The notes: generated by a model from the letters alone, not told the origin. A DNA stretch of 64,000 nucleotides from JADJDM01 sp044352985 (GCA_044352985.1 JBILCU010000009.1:1-64000), one strand, 5' to 3'; positions 26,167 through 34,832 are shown, counted from the stretch's first letter. Translations and numbers: made by a program.

Positions 26167-26931
26167 ATGAATAGAATCGCTTTTAATTTAAAAGAACTGA
26201 GAACAATTAAAAATTTATCTCAAGAAGCTTTATCCAAAAAATTAGGAATTACCCGTTCACGTTTAGGGGCGTATGAAGAGGGTAGAAATGAGCCTCCAAT
26301 TGAATTATTAATACAACTTTCTAATTTTTTTCACATACCAGTTGATGCCTTAATTCGGGCAGACTTATCACGGACAAGTCCGGATAGTTTAATGAAAATT
26401 GGCAAAAACAGATTATTGCTTCCCATTATGGTTGATAAGGAGAATAATGATGCTATTGAAGTAGTAACGGTAAAAGCTTCTGCAGGTTATCTAAATGGCT
26501 TCTCTGATCCGGAGTATATAGAAAAATTACCTTTAATGAATTTGCCATTTCGGGTAACCGGTAAACACAGAACCTTTCCTATTCAAGGAGACTCAATGCC
26601 TCCATTAAAAACGGGTTCGTTCGTTGTGGGTAAATACATGGAAAGTTTGGATGAGATTAAAAACGGGAATACTTACATTTTAATAACTAAAGACGAAGGG
26701 ATTGTTTATAAGCGTGTTTACAGAGGGAATAATTTAAGTGTCCTAGAATTGCATTCCGATAATAAAGCATATAGTCCATATAAAGTAAAGGCAAAAGACA
26801 TTCTTGAGATTTGGAGTTTTGTGTGTTGCTTACATACTTCGGATAAAAAGAATGATGAAATAAGTATGGAAAATGTCATGCATCTTTTAAAAAGCATGAA
26901 AGTTGAAATAGAAAGTATAAATAAAAAATAA
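26167..26931 (+). CDS. LexA/CI-like regulator: XRE DNA-binding domain plus S24 peptidase
   Basis: This is a self-cleaving repressor of the CI/LexA superfamily, 254 residues. The N-terminal helix-turn-helix (about residues 5-62) has NLSQEALSKKLGITRSRLGA. The C-terminal S24 domain (about 95-220) contains a candidate cleavage pair Ala-Gly in KASAGYLNG (about 112), the nucleophile Ser in IQGDSMPPL (about 143) and the general-base Lys in IVYKRVYRG (about 181). The spacing fits a functional autoprotease. It stands alone, with no phage genes nearby. In Bacteroidota such stand-alone regulators may respond to DNA damage or other stress, but the target is unknown. Confidence 0.85.
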   Translation: MNRIAFNLKELRTIKNLSQEALSKKLGITRSRLGAYEEGRNEPPIELLIQLSNFFHIPVDALIRADLSRTSPDSLMKIGKNRLLLPIMVDKENNDAIEVVTVKASAGYLNGFSDPEYIEKLPLMNLPFRVTGKHRTFPIQGDSMPPLKTGSFVVGKYMESLDEIKNGNTYILITKDEGIVYKRVYRGNNLSVLELHSDNKAYSPYKVKAKDILEIWSFVCCLHTSDKKNDEISMENVMHLLKSMKVEIESINKK

Positions 26932-27584
26932 TAGTATTTCTGGATTAACTTTTTCGAGTTGAAATAAGAGATGACATACAGTGTTTTGTTTATTTAGTAC
27001 TTGTTCATACTTATTTGATTTATATAAAATGTTAAGCTTAAATTCTTAAAAATACATTCAAGATGTTTTATGTAAAACACATATAACATTTTTATTATTA
27101 GGTATATTTTTCTTTTTTTGGCCCCTTAGACGTTACTCAGGTTAAACTCAAAAAGAAACAAAAAAACTCCCGACTGCAGACTTCACCCCAGCCCTCTCTA
27201 AAGTAGAGGGAGAAGAGATAGATTTTTTATTCACTGATTTTTTTCTTTTGCTCATGTTCAACCTATCTCAAATGTGTACAGTGCATTTTAATAAATTAAG
27301 AAAAAAAGTAGATGCTATTTAATTTATATTTTTTTAGGTTAAACCTGTTTAAGTTCAAATTAGAGAATTCTTGAAGAGTTTTTATTAAAAAAATCTTAGA
27401 GCCTGTTTAAAATTCATCTAATCTCTTTGTTATGCTTTTTTTGGTTGCGAATTCGTTGGATTTTTTCGTCAGAACTATTCCATTATGACTGCATAATCAG
27501 CCTTTTCTCACTCAAAAAAAAACTATAACAAATTCATTTTATAAAATTTAAACAAGCTTTTAGCTTGTAAAAATGAAATTAAAA
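26932..27584. other. Gene-free region with dispersed module
   Basis: This region of about 650 bases between convergent genes contains no open frame that I support. It holds one copy of the TTTTTTTGGCC-type module (27108-27182), a diverged half of the inverted-repeat element type seen at 5402-5521 (AGCCCTCTCTAAAGTAGAGGGAG, 27189-27211), and otherwise AT-rich sequence. A short CAAATGTGTACAGTGCATTT at about 27267-27286 resembles the palindrome at 5826-5846 in decayed form. Confidence 0.5.
27108..27182 (+). repeat. Dispersed hairpin module, third copy
   Basis: TTTTTCTTTTTTTGGCCCC, an intervening 25 or so bases, then AAAAAGAAACAAAAAAACTCCCGACTGC. The right part matches 103-150 (inverted) and 5353-5405 nearly base for base, while the loop between the arms is longer here. 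It could act as a transcription terminator but lacks a gene positioned to use it directly. Confidence 0.45.
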
Positions 27585-28457
27585 TTACAATACATTATTG
27601 GTTTGTTCTTTAATTTTTTCCAACTCATCTTTCATTTCAACAACCAATCGTTGAATTCGCGCATCATTGGCTTTTGATCCAATAGTGTTAATTTCCCTGC
27701 CAATTTCCTGAGCTATAAAATTTAATTTTCTGCCACATGCAGGTTCATTCATGGTAGATAAAAAATAATTGCAGTGAGTTGCCAATCTAACTTTTTCTTC
27801 GTTGATGTCTATTTTTTCGATATAATAAATTAACTCTTGTTCAAATCGATTTTCATCAAAAGCGTTTTTTGAAACTACATCCAGCATGTTATTTTTTATC
27901 CGATTTTTAATTCCTTCAATACGTTCAGTATCGTGTAATTTTACCTCATCTAATTTTTTTGAGATTGAATTAATTTGAGAATTAAAATCTTTTCCAATAG
28001 ATTTTCCTTCGTCTTTTCGGAATTGTTGCATAGATTGAATGGCCTCAAAAATGGTTTCTTTTACAAGTTTCCAGTCCTCTTCATTTAATTCTTTTTTATC
28101 TGTTTTAATAACATCAGGCATCTTTAATACTTCTGCAAATAAATTTACTTGCTGCTCTTTTAGTTCAGATGACAATACTTGTAGCTGTTGATGATATTCT
28201 TTTGCTAATTCAGTGTTGATTTTAATGCCGGATTGATTTTGTTTATATTCCGTTGTTACGTAGAGCTCAACTTTTCCTCTTTCCAAAGTTTTCTGTAATT
28301 CATTTCTTAATTCCATTTCCTTTTCTTTGAAAAAAAATGGAAGACGAATAGATAAATCAAACCCTTTGCTATTCAATGATTTTACTTCTACTGTAATGGT
28401 TAATTTTTCGTTTTCGCGATTTGCTTTACCAAATCCGGTCATTGATTGAAGATTCAT
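27585..28457 (-). CDS. yicC: YicC family endoribonuclease
   Basis: A conserved stress-associated protein of the YicC family, whose members act as RNases. It has the N-terminal signature SMTGFGKA (about residues 5-12) and the RGKVEL segment near 63-70. The C-terminal half contains the conserved FIAQEIGREINTIGSKANDA (about 255-274), the family hallmark. At 290 residues it is of normal length. Its ATG overlaps the stop of the upstream EamA gene by four bases, so the two are coupled. The RNA targets are not inferable. Confidence 0.92.
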   Translation of the reverse strand: MNLQSMTGFGKANRENEKLTITVEVKSLNSKGFDLSIRLPFFFKEKEMELRNELQKTLERGKVELYVTTEYKQNQSGIKINTELAKEYHQQLQVLSSELKEQQVNLFAEVLKMPDVIKTDKKELNEEDWKLVKETIFEAIQSMQQFRKDEGKSIGKDFNSQINSISKKLDEVKLHDTERIEGIKNRIKNNMLDVVSKNAFDENRFEQELIYYIEKIDINEEKVRLATHCNYFLSTMNEPACGRKLNFIAQEIGREINTIGSKANDARIQRLVVEMKDELEKIKEQTNNVL

Positions 28458-29338
28458 GTTTTAATTTTTTTGTTTACGATATATACTCCAGAAATAATAA
28501 ATAAGGCTGAAATAATTTTAATTGGAGTTAATACATCTTTACCCATCATAATGGCAAATAAAGTTGCCAAAAAAGGTTGAAAGTAAATGTACATACTTAC
28601 AACCGATGGGCTCAATTCTTTTAATCCATATGTATTTAGTAAGTATGCAAAAAATGTTGTTCCGATCACAACAAAGGAAATAGCTCCCCAAATACCACTT
28701 GTGAAACTAAACCAATTTGTTGTTAAAACATCGGGTAAAGCAATTGGAGTAACAATAATAAATCCAAACAGAAAAATCCATTTCATTACTGTTATTGTTT
28801 GGTATTTCTTCATGTAAGGTTTAACCATTACAATAAATACTGCCCAAGATACCGAGTTGATTAATGTGTATAAATCACCAAGTAATGTATCGCTTCCTAA
28901 AACAAAATTACCTTTAAATAAAAGTAAGGTAAGCGCACCTATTACACCTAATAATAAGCCCGTAAATTTGTAAATGGTAAATCGTTCTTTCCAAACAATT
29001 AATGTAAATGCAATAACCACAATTGGGTTTGAAATCATTATTATTGCAGAATTAATAGGATAGGTAATGCTTAAACCGTAAATGAAAAATAATTGATTTA
29101 ACACCACGCCAAAGCAAGCCAATACAATCATTTTTTTTAAGTCGGGTTTTTCAATTCTTTCAGACGGAGTAAAAAAGCTGAGTATCCAAAATAAAAAGCA
29201 TGCCCCTGTAACTCTTAAAAACACTAATACATCAGGCTTTAAATAATTGGGCATTAAATCTTTTGCGATAGAATAATTTAGTGCGTAGATAACCTGTGCT
29301 GTAAATAATGCCAAGTGAGCTTTGCTTTCTTTATTCAT
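28454..29338 (-). CDS. EamA-family (DMT) transporter
   Basis: A ten-helix inner-membrane transporter made of two EamA repeats (about residues 10-140 and 155-290). Characteristic features are SNPIVVIAFTLIVWKERFT near the end of repeat 1, with the conserved Glu, and VVSMYIYFQPFLATLFAIMM near the end of repeat 2. Family members export amino acids, metabolites or nucleobases. The substrate here is unknown. A TTG three codons upstream opens the frame, but the ATG at 29338 (MNKESKAHLALF) is the likely start. It is coupled to yicC by a 4-base overlap. Confidence 0.88.
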   Translation of the reverse strand: MNKESKAHLALFTAQVIYALNYSIAKDLMPNYLKPDVLVFLRVTGACFLFWILSFFTPSERIEKPDLKKMIVLACFGVVLNQLFFIYGLSITYPINSAIIMISNPIVVIAFTLIVWKERFTIYKFTGLLLGVIGALTLLLFKGNFVLGSDTLLGDLYTLINSVSWAVFIVMVKPYMKKYQTITVMKWIFLFGFIIVTPIALPDVLTTNWFSFTSGIWGAISFVVIGTTFFAYLLNTYGLKELSPSVVSMYIYFQPFLATLFAIMMGKDVLTPIKIISALFIISGVYIVNKKIKT

Positions 29339-29380
29339 AAGCTGCAAAGATGCAATTTTTTACTAAACAATTTAGAAGTA

Positions 29381-31408
29381 TTATCGAGGGTACTCAATAC
29401 GCACATGATAAATATTCATGAGTCGTTTTTTGAATATTTTTTTAATGTTATTGATATCTCTAAATGTAATATCTGAATTATTGAACTGCTGCTCTTCTAT
29501 CTGACTATTAATAATTCGTTCTACTAATTCATCAATATTTACAGCATCGTAAGTTTTTAAACTTCGCGAAGAAGCTTCAATACTGTCTGCCATCATTAAT
29601 ACTGCAGTTTCTTTGCTAAAAGGTATTGGACCCGGATAACGAAACTTGCTTTTATCAGTTTGATCACCCATTTCAAGTAATGATTTTTTGTAAAAATAAC
29701 GTGTTAGAGTTGTGCCGTGATGTGTTCGAATAAAATCAATGATTTGCTCGGGTAAATTATTTTTTCTGGCTAATTCAATACCTTGTATTACGTGTGAAAT
29801 AATGATTTTTGCGCTTTCCTCATGCGTTAGTTCATCGTGTGGATTTACACCACCTACTTGATTTTCGGTAAAAAATCGTGGATTTTCCATTTTGCCTATA
29901 TCATGATACATGGCACCGGTTCTTATCAGTAATGGATTTCCACCTACTTTTTGAATAGCTTCTTCGGCCAAATTAGCAACCTGTAAGGTATGCTGGAAAG
30001 TTCCAGGAGCTTTACTTGCCAATTCACGCAGTAAAGGTGAGTTGGAGTCAGATAATTCCAATAAGGTAAAATCAGATACAAAACCAAAAGCTTTTTCAAA
30101 TATAAAAATCATCGGGTAAGTAATGAGAATCATTAATGAAGAAGCTGCATAAGCATAATAATTATTCATCGAGAAAGCATATAGATTTGTTTCTAGAATC
30201 AACTTTAATGAGGTAAATGCAAATACATACACTAAAAAAACAATTACTGCAGTGAAGATTAATTGCGACCTCCTAACCATATTGGCAATACTAAAAATTG
30301 CTGCAATTCCGGCCAAAGTTTGAATAAAGAAAAATTCAAACTTATCATTTGCAAAAAATGAAGTAAGTAATACAATATTTAAATAGGTAAATAAAGCGGT
30401 TCGTGTATCAAAAAATGCACGAATAATAATTGGACCAATTGCAAATGGAATTAAAAATAATTCTATGCTTTCGCTTACAAAAACCCGATTAGAAATGAAA
30501 ACAAAAAGTAATGTAATAAGTACAATAAATGAAACGTGAGCATTTTGAGCAAAAATATTTTTCCTGAAAAAAGCCAGAAATAAAAATATCATACTCATAC
30601 ATAAAAATGCTGCTAAAAATTGTCCGAGTACAAGTAAAAAATCATCGGTTTTACTGGTGTTTGAGTTAATTAATTCTTTTTTGAAAGAAGATAAAATTTC
30701 GGATTTTTCGGTGGTTACAATTTCACCTCTGTTAATAATTGTTTGTCCTTTTACAATTTTATTTTTTGTGGGTAAAACATTTGCAAGTTCCTGGTTTAAG
30801 TTCTTTTTTGTTGTTTGTTCATCGTAAAAAACAGTTACCGATAAACAATTCAATAATTGATTCATAAACTCTTTTTTGTTACCGATAGCTGAGTTATTAA
30901 CCTGTTCGGTAATAAATGCATCTGTTTTTTTTAACGTAAAAAAGTAATCTAAGGGAAGCTCTTCTGCAAAGTCATTTTTTACTGCATAAATGGTGTAATC
31001 TTTACCTTTACCAGCTACTAAATCATTACTTTCGAGAATGCCCTTTTCGGCGATTTTAGTAAGTATATCAATTCCAATTCGCTTTTCACTTTCAGTTAGT
31101 GAAGATGATTTTTCAAACTCTGAAATTTTATGTTTTAATGCCGATTCATCGCTTATGAAAAATAATTTAGATTCTTTACGTACAGTGTTTTGTTCATTTA
31201 GGAATTCGCTATCGTTTTTATAAATAGGAAAATCAAAAGGAGCAATTAAGTTTTCAAAATTCCAGGGGGTGCCAATTTCCTGGTTAAGTTCGTATTTAAA
31301 ATGATTTTCACGCGGTAATAAAAAGGTGATGATAAAAATGGAGAAAAAAAATAGAAAGCCTTTATACCATAAAGCGTGCTTATCTCTTAAAAAACGAATA
31401 ATATTCAA
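29381..31408 (-). CDS. pgpH: 7TM-HD phosphohydrolase (PgpH-like)
   Basis: A membrane phosphodiesterase of the 7TMR-HDED type. PgpH hydrolyses the second messenger c-di-AMP. After one N-terminal membrane helix (about 15-33) comes a large extracytoplasmic HDED-type domain (about 45-255). Seven transmembrane helices follow (about 263-460) and then a cytoplasmic HD domain. The HD motif is in YHDIGKMENPRFF near residue 498, with further ligands in HDELTHEESAKIIISHV (about 519-535) and RTHHGT (about 562). At 675 residues it is somewhat shorter than the Listeria protein. A diadenylate cyclase is not in this window. Confidence 0.88.
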   Translation of the reverse strand: MNIIRFLRDKHALWYKGFLFFFSIFIITFLLPRENHFKYELNQEIGTPWNFENLIAPFDFPIYKNDSEFLNEQNTVRKESKLFFISDESALKHKISEFEKSSSLTESEKRIGIDILTKIAEKGILESNDLVAGKGKDYTIYAVKNDFAEELPLDYFFTLKKTDAFITEQVNNSAIGNKKEFMNQLLNCLSVTVFYDEQTTKKNLNQELANVLPTKNKIVKGQTIINRGEIVTTEKSEILSSFKKELINSNTSKTDDFLLVLGQFLAAFLCMSMIFLFLAFFRKNIFAQNAHVSFIVLITLLFVFISNRVFVSESIELFLIPFAIGPIIIRAFFDTRTALFTYLNIVLLTSFFANDKFEFFFIQTLAGIAAIFSIANMVRRSQLIFTAVIVFLVYVFAFTSLKLILETNLYAFSMNNYYAYAASSLMILITYPMIFIFEKAFGFVSDFTLLELSDSNSPLLRELASKAPGTFQHTLQVANLAEEAIQKVGGNPLLIRTGAMYHDIGKMENPRFFTENQVGGVNPHDELTHEESAKIIISHVIQGIELARKNNLPEQIIDFIRTHHGTTLTRYFYKKSLLEMGDQTDKSKFRYPGPIPFSKETAVLMMADSIEASSRSLKTYDAVNIDELVERIINSQIEEQQFNNSDITFRDINNIKKIFKKRLMNIYHVRIEYPR

Positions 31409-31506
31409 TTTGCTTATTTTTAAGCAAATTTAATTGTATATGGCTTTTGTTTTAAATACCTACGTTAATAATATTAAATATTTTTCAAGGAAGGATTTTT
31501 AATAAA

Positions 31507-31633
31507 GGTTCGCTTTATGCTCATTAGTGAGGATTTTTGATAAGTAAATCCTTTCAAATATCAGTGAATTTAGTCAGTTCGAGCGAAGTTGAGAACTGAC
31601 ATCGTGCTATTTTACAATAAAATTTAAATAGGT
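31507..31633. repeat. 127-bp direct repeat, copy 1
   Basis: Begins GGTTCGCTTTATGCTCATTA and ends near ATTTAAATAGGT. It differs from the copy at 31862-31988 at only about three or four positions (GAATTTAG against GAATATAG, GAAGTTGAG against GAAGTCGAG, ATAAAATTT against ATAAGATTT). It contains the hairpin GGATTT-TTGATAAGT-AAATCC and the motif GTCAGTTCGAGCGAAGT found in the 86-bp array at 20231-20820. Confidence 0.85.
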
Positions 31634-31664
31634 TTCAAATTAAAAGCACTATTTATGTATAATC

Positions 31665-31820
31665 TACTTTTTTTGCTTGATCAAAAAAAGTAGCCAAAAA
31701 AATCAAGAACAAACGATTGCTTTCCCTCTCTGCTTTTTTCTTTACGGTCAGCCATTCCACCTGGCTGCCCTAAAAAAAGCATTCACCCTAATCGGCACCG
31801 CGTTTGTTCATTGCCAACGC
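31665..31820 (-). repeat. 156-bp dispersed element B with terminal hairpin
   Basis: Inverted, near-identical copy of the element at 5559-5717. On the minus strand it reads GCGTTGGCAATGAACAAACG, then CCAGGTGGAATGGCTGACCG, then the constant 3' end TTCTTGATTTTTTTGGCTAC and the hairpin ACTTTTTTTGATCAAGCAAAAAAAGT. It lies between two 127-bp direct repeats, as if the element had been carried into a duplicated site. Confidence 0.75.
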
Positions 31821-31861
31821 TCAGGTAATATCTAAAATCCGGCCTAATGTTTTTTATTTTA

Positions 31862-31988
31862 GGTTCGCTTTATGCTCATTAGTGAGGATTTTTGATAAGT
31901 AAATCCTTTCAAATATCAGTGAATATAGTCAGTTCGAGCGAAGTCGAGAACTGACATCGTGCTATTTTACAATAAGATTTAAATAGGT
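31862..31988. repeat. 127-bp direct repeat, copy 2
   Basis: Second copy of the repeat described at 31507-31633, exactly 355 bases to the right. It ends 21 bases from the stop of the DUF2130 gene (32010), so its hairpin could serve as the 3' end of that transcript. Confidence 0.85.
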
Positions 31989-32009
31989 CTAAATTTAAGT
32001 TTTTAAAAA

Positions 32010-33305
32010 CTATTTGTTTTCTTCATCTTGATTTTTAGTTAACTCATCAAATTTTGCTTTCATGGTTGGATTGCCGTGAGTAAGTTTTTTGATGGTTAAA
32101 TCTTCTGTTTTTTCATTTGCAAGTCTTAGGTTATTTTCGGAAGATAATAATGCGTCTTTTGTTTTTTGCAATTCTTTAATTGTTTTATCAATTCCATCAA
32201 TGGCATCTTTAAATTTTCTACTTGACAATTCGTAATTTCTTGCAAATCCTTCTTTAAATTTATTCATTTTATCTTCAAAATTCGTAATATCTATGTTTTG
32301 ACTTTTAACCAAAGCCAGTTCAGCTTTATAGTGTATCGAATTCATGGCTGCATTACGAAGTAACGTAATGATGGGGATAAAAAATTGAGGACGCACAACA
32401 TACATTTTTTCGAATTTATGAGAAACATCTACAATGCCAGTATTGTAAAGTTCGTTTTCTGTTTCAAGCAAAGAAACTAATACTGCATATTCGCATTTTT
32501 TTTCATTGCGGTCTTTATCAAGTTCTTTTAAAAAATCTTCGTTTCTTTTTTTAGTTGCTGTTTGATCAGATTCATTTTTCATTTCAAACATGATGGAAAT
32601 GATTTCATTTCCTGCGCCATCATTTTCTCTATAAATAAAATCTCCTTTGCTGCCTGAGCTAGAGTCGTTATCTTTTTCAAAAAAGGCGTTTTGAAAGGCA
32701 GTAGCGCGTAGTTTGTTAAATTCAATTTCACAATGTTGCTCTAGTGTTTCGCCTAGCATTTTGGTAGATAACTTTACCTTCATGTCTTTTCTCAAGGTAA
32801 TTTCTTCGTCTTTGTGTTTTATAATAGCATCTTTTTCTTTTAAGTCGGCTAAATGTTTTTCATTTAATGATTTTTCGAGCAGCTGTTTTTCAGCATCTTT
32901 CATTTTTAATTCGTTTGATAAATCATCGCGTTGTTTTTCAATATTTTTTGTGGCTTCATTAACTGCTAATTGTTTTTCTAATTCCGAACTTTGAATTTTT
33001 GCCTTGAGCTGAATTAATTCATTATTCTTTTCTGCTAATTTTTGAGATAATTCAACTTCTTTTTGCGCTTTAAGTTCAGCTAATTCCTTTTCCTTTTTTG
33101 CCAATAGCTCTTGCAGGGTATTTTTTATAGTTGCTTCTGCTAGCTTCACGGCGCTTTCTTTTTCTTTTTCCGCTAAGGCTAATCTATTCAGGATTTCTTC
33201 TTCAAACTGGTGATCGCGCACTTGTTTTAATATGTTTGCAAAACCTGCTTCATCCACTTTAAAAGCTTTATTGCAATTTGGGCATATAATTTCGTTCATA
33301 TTCAT
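32010..33305 (-). CDS. DUF2130 domain-containing coiled-coil protein
   Basis: A soluble 431-residue protein. A short N-terminal zinc-ribbon-like motif (IICPNCNKAF, about 5-14) has only one CxxC pair. A long charged coiled coil follows (about 35-180). The conserved DUF2130 core (about 185-345) contains GETLEQHCEIEF and the run DSSSGSKGDFIYRE, then IMFEMKNES. A Gly-Asp-Phe followed by Glu-Met-Lys in this order recalls the PD-(D/E)xK nuclease fold, so a DNA-related role has been suggested for the family, but this is inference. A second coiled coil (about 375-410) closes the protein. Two in-frame ATGs (33305 and 33299) are possible. Confidence 0.85.
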   Translation of the reverse strand: MNMNEIICPNCNKAFKVDEAGFANILKQVRDHQFEEEILNRLALAEKEKESAVKLAEATIKNTLQELLAKKEKELAELKAQKEVELSQKLAEKNNELIQLKAKIQSSELEKQLAVNEATKNIEKQRDDLSNELKMKDAEKQLLEKSLNEKHLADLKEKDAIIKHKDEEITLRKDMKVKLSTKMLGETLEQHCEIEFNKLRATAFQNAFFEKDNDSSSGSKGDFIYRENDGAGNEIISIMFEMKNESDQTATKKRNEDFLKELDKDRNEKKCEYAVLVSLLETENELYNTGIVDVSHKFEKMYVVRPQFFIPIITLLRNAAMNSIHYKAELALVKSQNIDITNFEDKMNKFKEGFARNYELSSRKFKDAIDGIDKTIKELQKTKDALLSSENNLRLANEKTEDLTIKKLTHGNPTMKAKFDELTKNQDEENK

Positions 33306-33630
33306 TGCGTTTTAATTTTGTTATTGAATATTGGTTATGGTATTAAATTAAGTTTAATAAATTATTTTTTAAAAATAGAATTAAACAGTAATCTTTTTAA
33401 TTGAAGGATATTATGTTATTAAAAACCTCACTAATTTGCTGGTTTACTGTTTTTATAGTTTTAAACATTATTTTTTTTAGAAGATAATGTTCAATTTTCA
33501 GTTAGCGGTTTTATACTCTTTTACATGTAGTTATTAATTTGCTACCAATTTAATCTTACTAAAGCCTATTTATAATTCGCTCAAATTAAAATAATAATTT
33601 TCACAATAATGATCTTACCTCTTTTTACAT
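33306..33630. other. Non-coding spacer left of the hairpin array
   Basis: These 325 AT-rich bases upstream of the DUF2130 gene contain no open frame or strong hairpin that I can support. The DUF2130 promoter should lie near the left end, but no clear TAnnTTTG box was found. Confidence 0.35.
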
Positions 33631-34099
33631 GGTGGCTTCGAGAGCCTCAGCCACCGGATTTCCTGTACCCTGAGGTTCTCGAAGGGTATGGATGGAAGTG
33701 TAATTTTAATTTTCATGTAATGGTGGCTTCGAGAGCCTCAGCCACCGACAAATTCGTACCCTGAGGTTCTCGAAGGGTATGGTTGGAAGTGTAATTTTCA
33801 TGTAATGGTGGCTTCGAGAGCCTCAGCCACCGAATACTGATCAGCCACCGACAAATTCGTACCCTGAGGTTCTCGAAGGGTATAGTTGGAAGTGTAATTT
33901 TAATTTCGTGTAATGGTGGCTTCGAGAGCCTCAGCCACCGAATACCGATCAGCCACCGACAAATTCGTACCCTGAGGTTCTCGAAGGGTATGGATGGAAG
34001 TGTAATTTTAATTTCGTGTAATGGTGGCTTCGAGAGCCTCAGCCACCGGATTTCCTGTACCCTGAGGTTCTCGAAGGGTATAGTTGGAAGTAATTTTAT
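33631..34099. repeat. Hairpin-repeat array, left part (five units)
   Basis: Units begin at 33631, 33722, 33807, 33915 and 34023. Each has a left hairpin GGTGGCTTCGAGAGCCTCAG plus CCACC (7-bp stem) and a right hairpin TACCCTGAGGTTCTCGAAGG plus GTA (6-bp stem). The inner arms CTTCGAGAGCCTCAG and CTGAGGTTCTCGAAG are complementary except for one G-T pair, so a whole unit can also form one large stem. The spacers come in three forms: GGATTTCCT, ACAAATTCG, and a longer form that repeats CAGCCACCGACAAATTCG. The linker between units is TGGAAGTGTAATTTTAATTT. The unit at 34023 ends 27 bases before the GIY-YIG gene. Confidence 0.9.
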
Positions 34100-34125
34100 A
34101 TTTTTACTTGGTAAATTATAACCAA

Positions 34126-34416
34126 ATGAAAGGCTGGATGTATATTTTAGAATGTTCTGATAGTACTTATTACACTGGAAGCACAAATAATATTGATTTA
34201 AGATTAAAACAACATACGGTGGGTGAAGGGGCAAATTATACTAAAAAAAGGTTACCTGTTAAATTAGTTTATGTTGAGGAATTTCAACGTATTGATGATG
34301 CTTTTTATAGAGAAAAACAAGTACAGGGCTGGAGTAGAAAAAAGAAAGAGGCATTGATAAATGGATTGAATGATGAATTAAATGATCTCTCTAAGGCATA
34401 TCGTGATTTAAAATAA
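34126..34416 (+). CDS. GIY-YIG nuclease (UPF0213-like) inside a hairpin array
   Basis: A 96-residue single-domain endonuclease of the GIY-YIG superfamily. The two signature strands are MYILECSDSTYYTGSTNNID (about 5-24). They are followed by LRLKQH with the catalytic Arg (about 26), YTKKRLPVKLVYVEEF (about 38-53) and the metal-binding Glu in FYREKQVQGWSRKKKEALI (about 60-78). The frame opens upstream at 34084, but the ATG at 34126 (MKGWMYILE) matches family N-termini. It is flanked on both sides by hairpin units of the same spacer subtype (34023-34099 and 34428-34502), a layout recalling REP-associated transposases. Whether it acts on the repeats is an inference. Confidence 0.88.
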   Translation: MKGWMYILECSDSTYYTGSTNNIDLRLKQHTVGEGANYTKKRLPVKLVYVEEFQRIDDAFYREKQVQGWSRKKKEALINGLNDELNDLSKAYRDLK

Positions 34417-34427
34417 TTTTTATTAAC

Positions 34428-34640
34428 GTTGGCTTCGAGAGCCTCAGCCATCGGATTTCCTGTACCCTGAGGTTCTCGAAGGGTATAGTTGGAAGTAATT
34501 TTAATTTTCATGTAATGGTGGCTTCGAGAGCCTCAGCCACCGAATACCGATCAGCCACCGACAAATTCGTACCCTGAGGTTCTCGAAGGGTGCTTTCTAA
34601 CAGTGGCTTCGAGAGCCTCAGCCACCAAATACCGATCAGC
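34428..34640. repeat. Hairpin-repeat array, right part (two full and one partial unit)
   Basis: Units begin at about 34428, 34517 and 34602. The first, with GGATTTCCTGTACCCTGAGG and the tail TATAGTTGGAAGTAATTTTA, is almost identical to the last unit left of the nuclease gene (34023-34099). The second has the long spacer form. The third lacks its right half and fades out after CAGCCACCAAATACCGATCA. There is no gene between the array and 34833. Confidence 0.88.
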
Positions 34641-34832
34641 TAACGCATTTTCAGTCACCAAAATAAATTCAGGTGAAAGTTGAGTGAAGTTCTATTTCAC
34701 TTAGTTAATACCTAGGATTTTTGAAATATATAAAAGAAAACAACAAAATCATTTTATGACTAATAAATTTTATTTTTTTCAATAATTTTTTTAGTTTCGT
34801 TATAGTCTTTAACACTCTAATTATTAAAGTGT

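Larger units (their letters stand above)
31409..32009. other. Intergenic region with nested repeats
   Basis: These 600 bases between pgpH and the DUF2130 gene (same strand) hold no gene. Two 127-bp direct repeats (31507-31633 and 31862-31988) flank an inverted copy of the terminal-hairpin element (31665-31820). Each direct repeat includes a hairpin GGATTT-TTGATAAGT-AAATCC and an AGTTCTCGACTTCGCTCGAACTGA-type arm, so several repeat families are interleaved. The promoter of pgpH probably lies at the left edge. Confidence 0.6.

Noticed and set aside
33713..34234. Minus-strand open frame of 173 residues across the hairpin array
   Set aside because: It is only a translation of the repeats (recurring RWLRLSKPPLHE words) and overlaps the start of the well-supported GIY-YIG gene.
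34305..34511. Minus-strand open frame of 68 residues
   Set aside because: Antisense to the GIY-YIG gene and reading into the next hairpin unit; no independent support.
33631..34640. CRISPR array or integron
   Set aside because: The units are double hairpins with a few fixed spacer types, not unique spacers, and there is no integrase.
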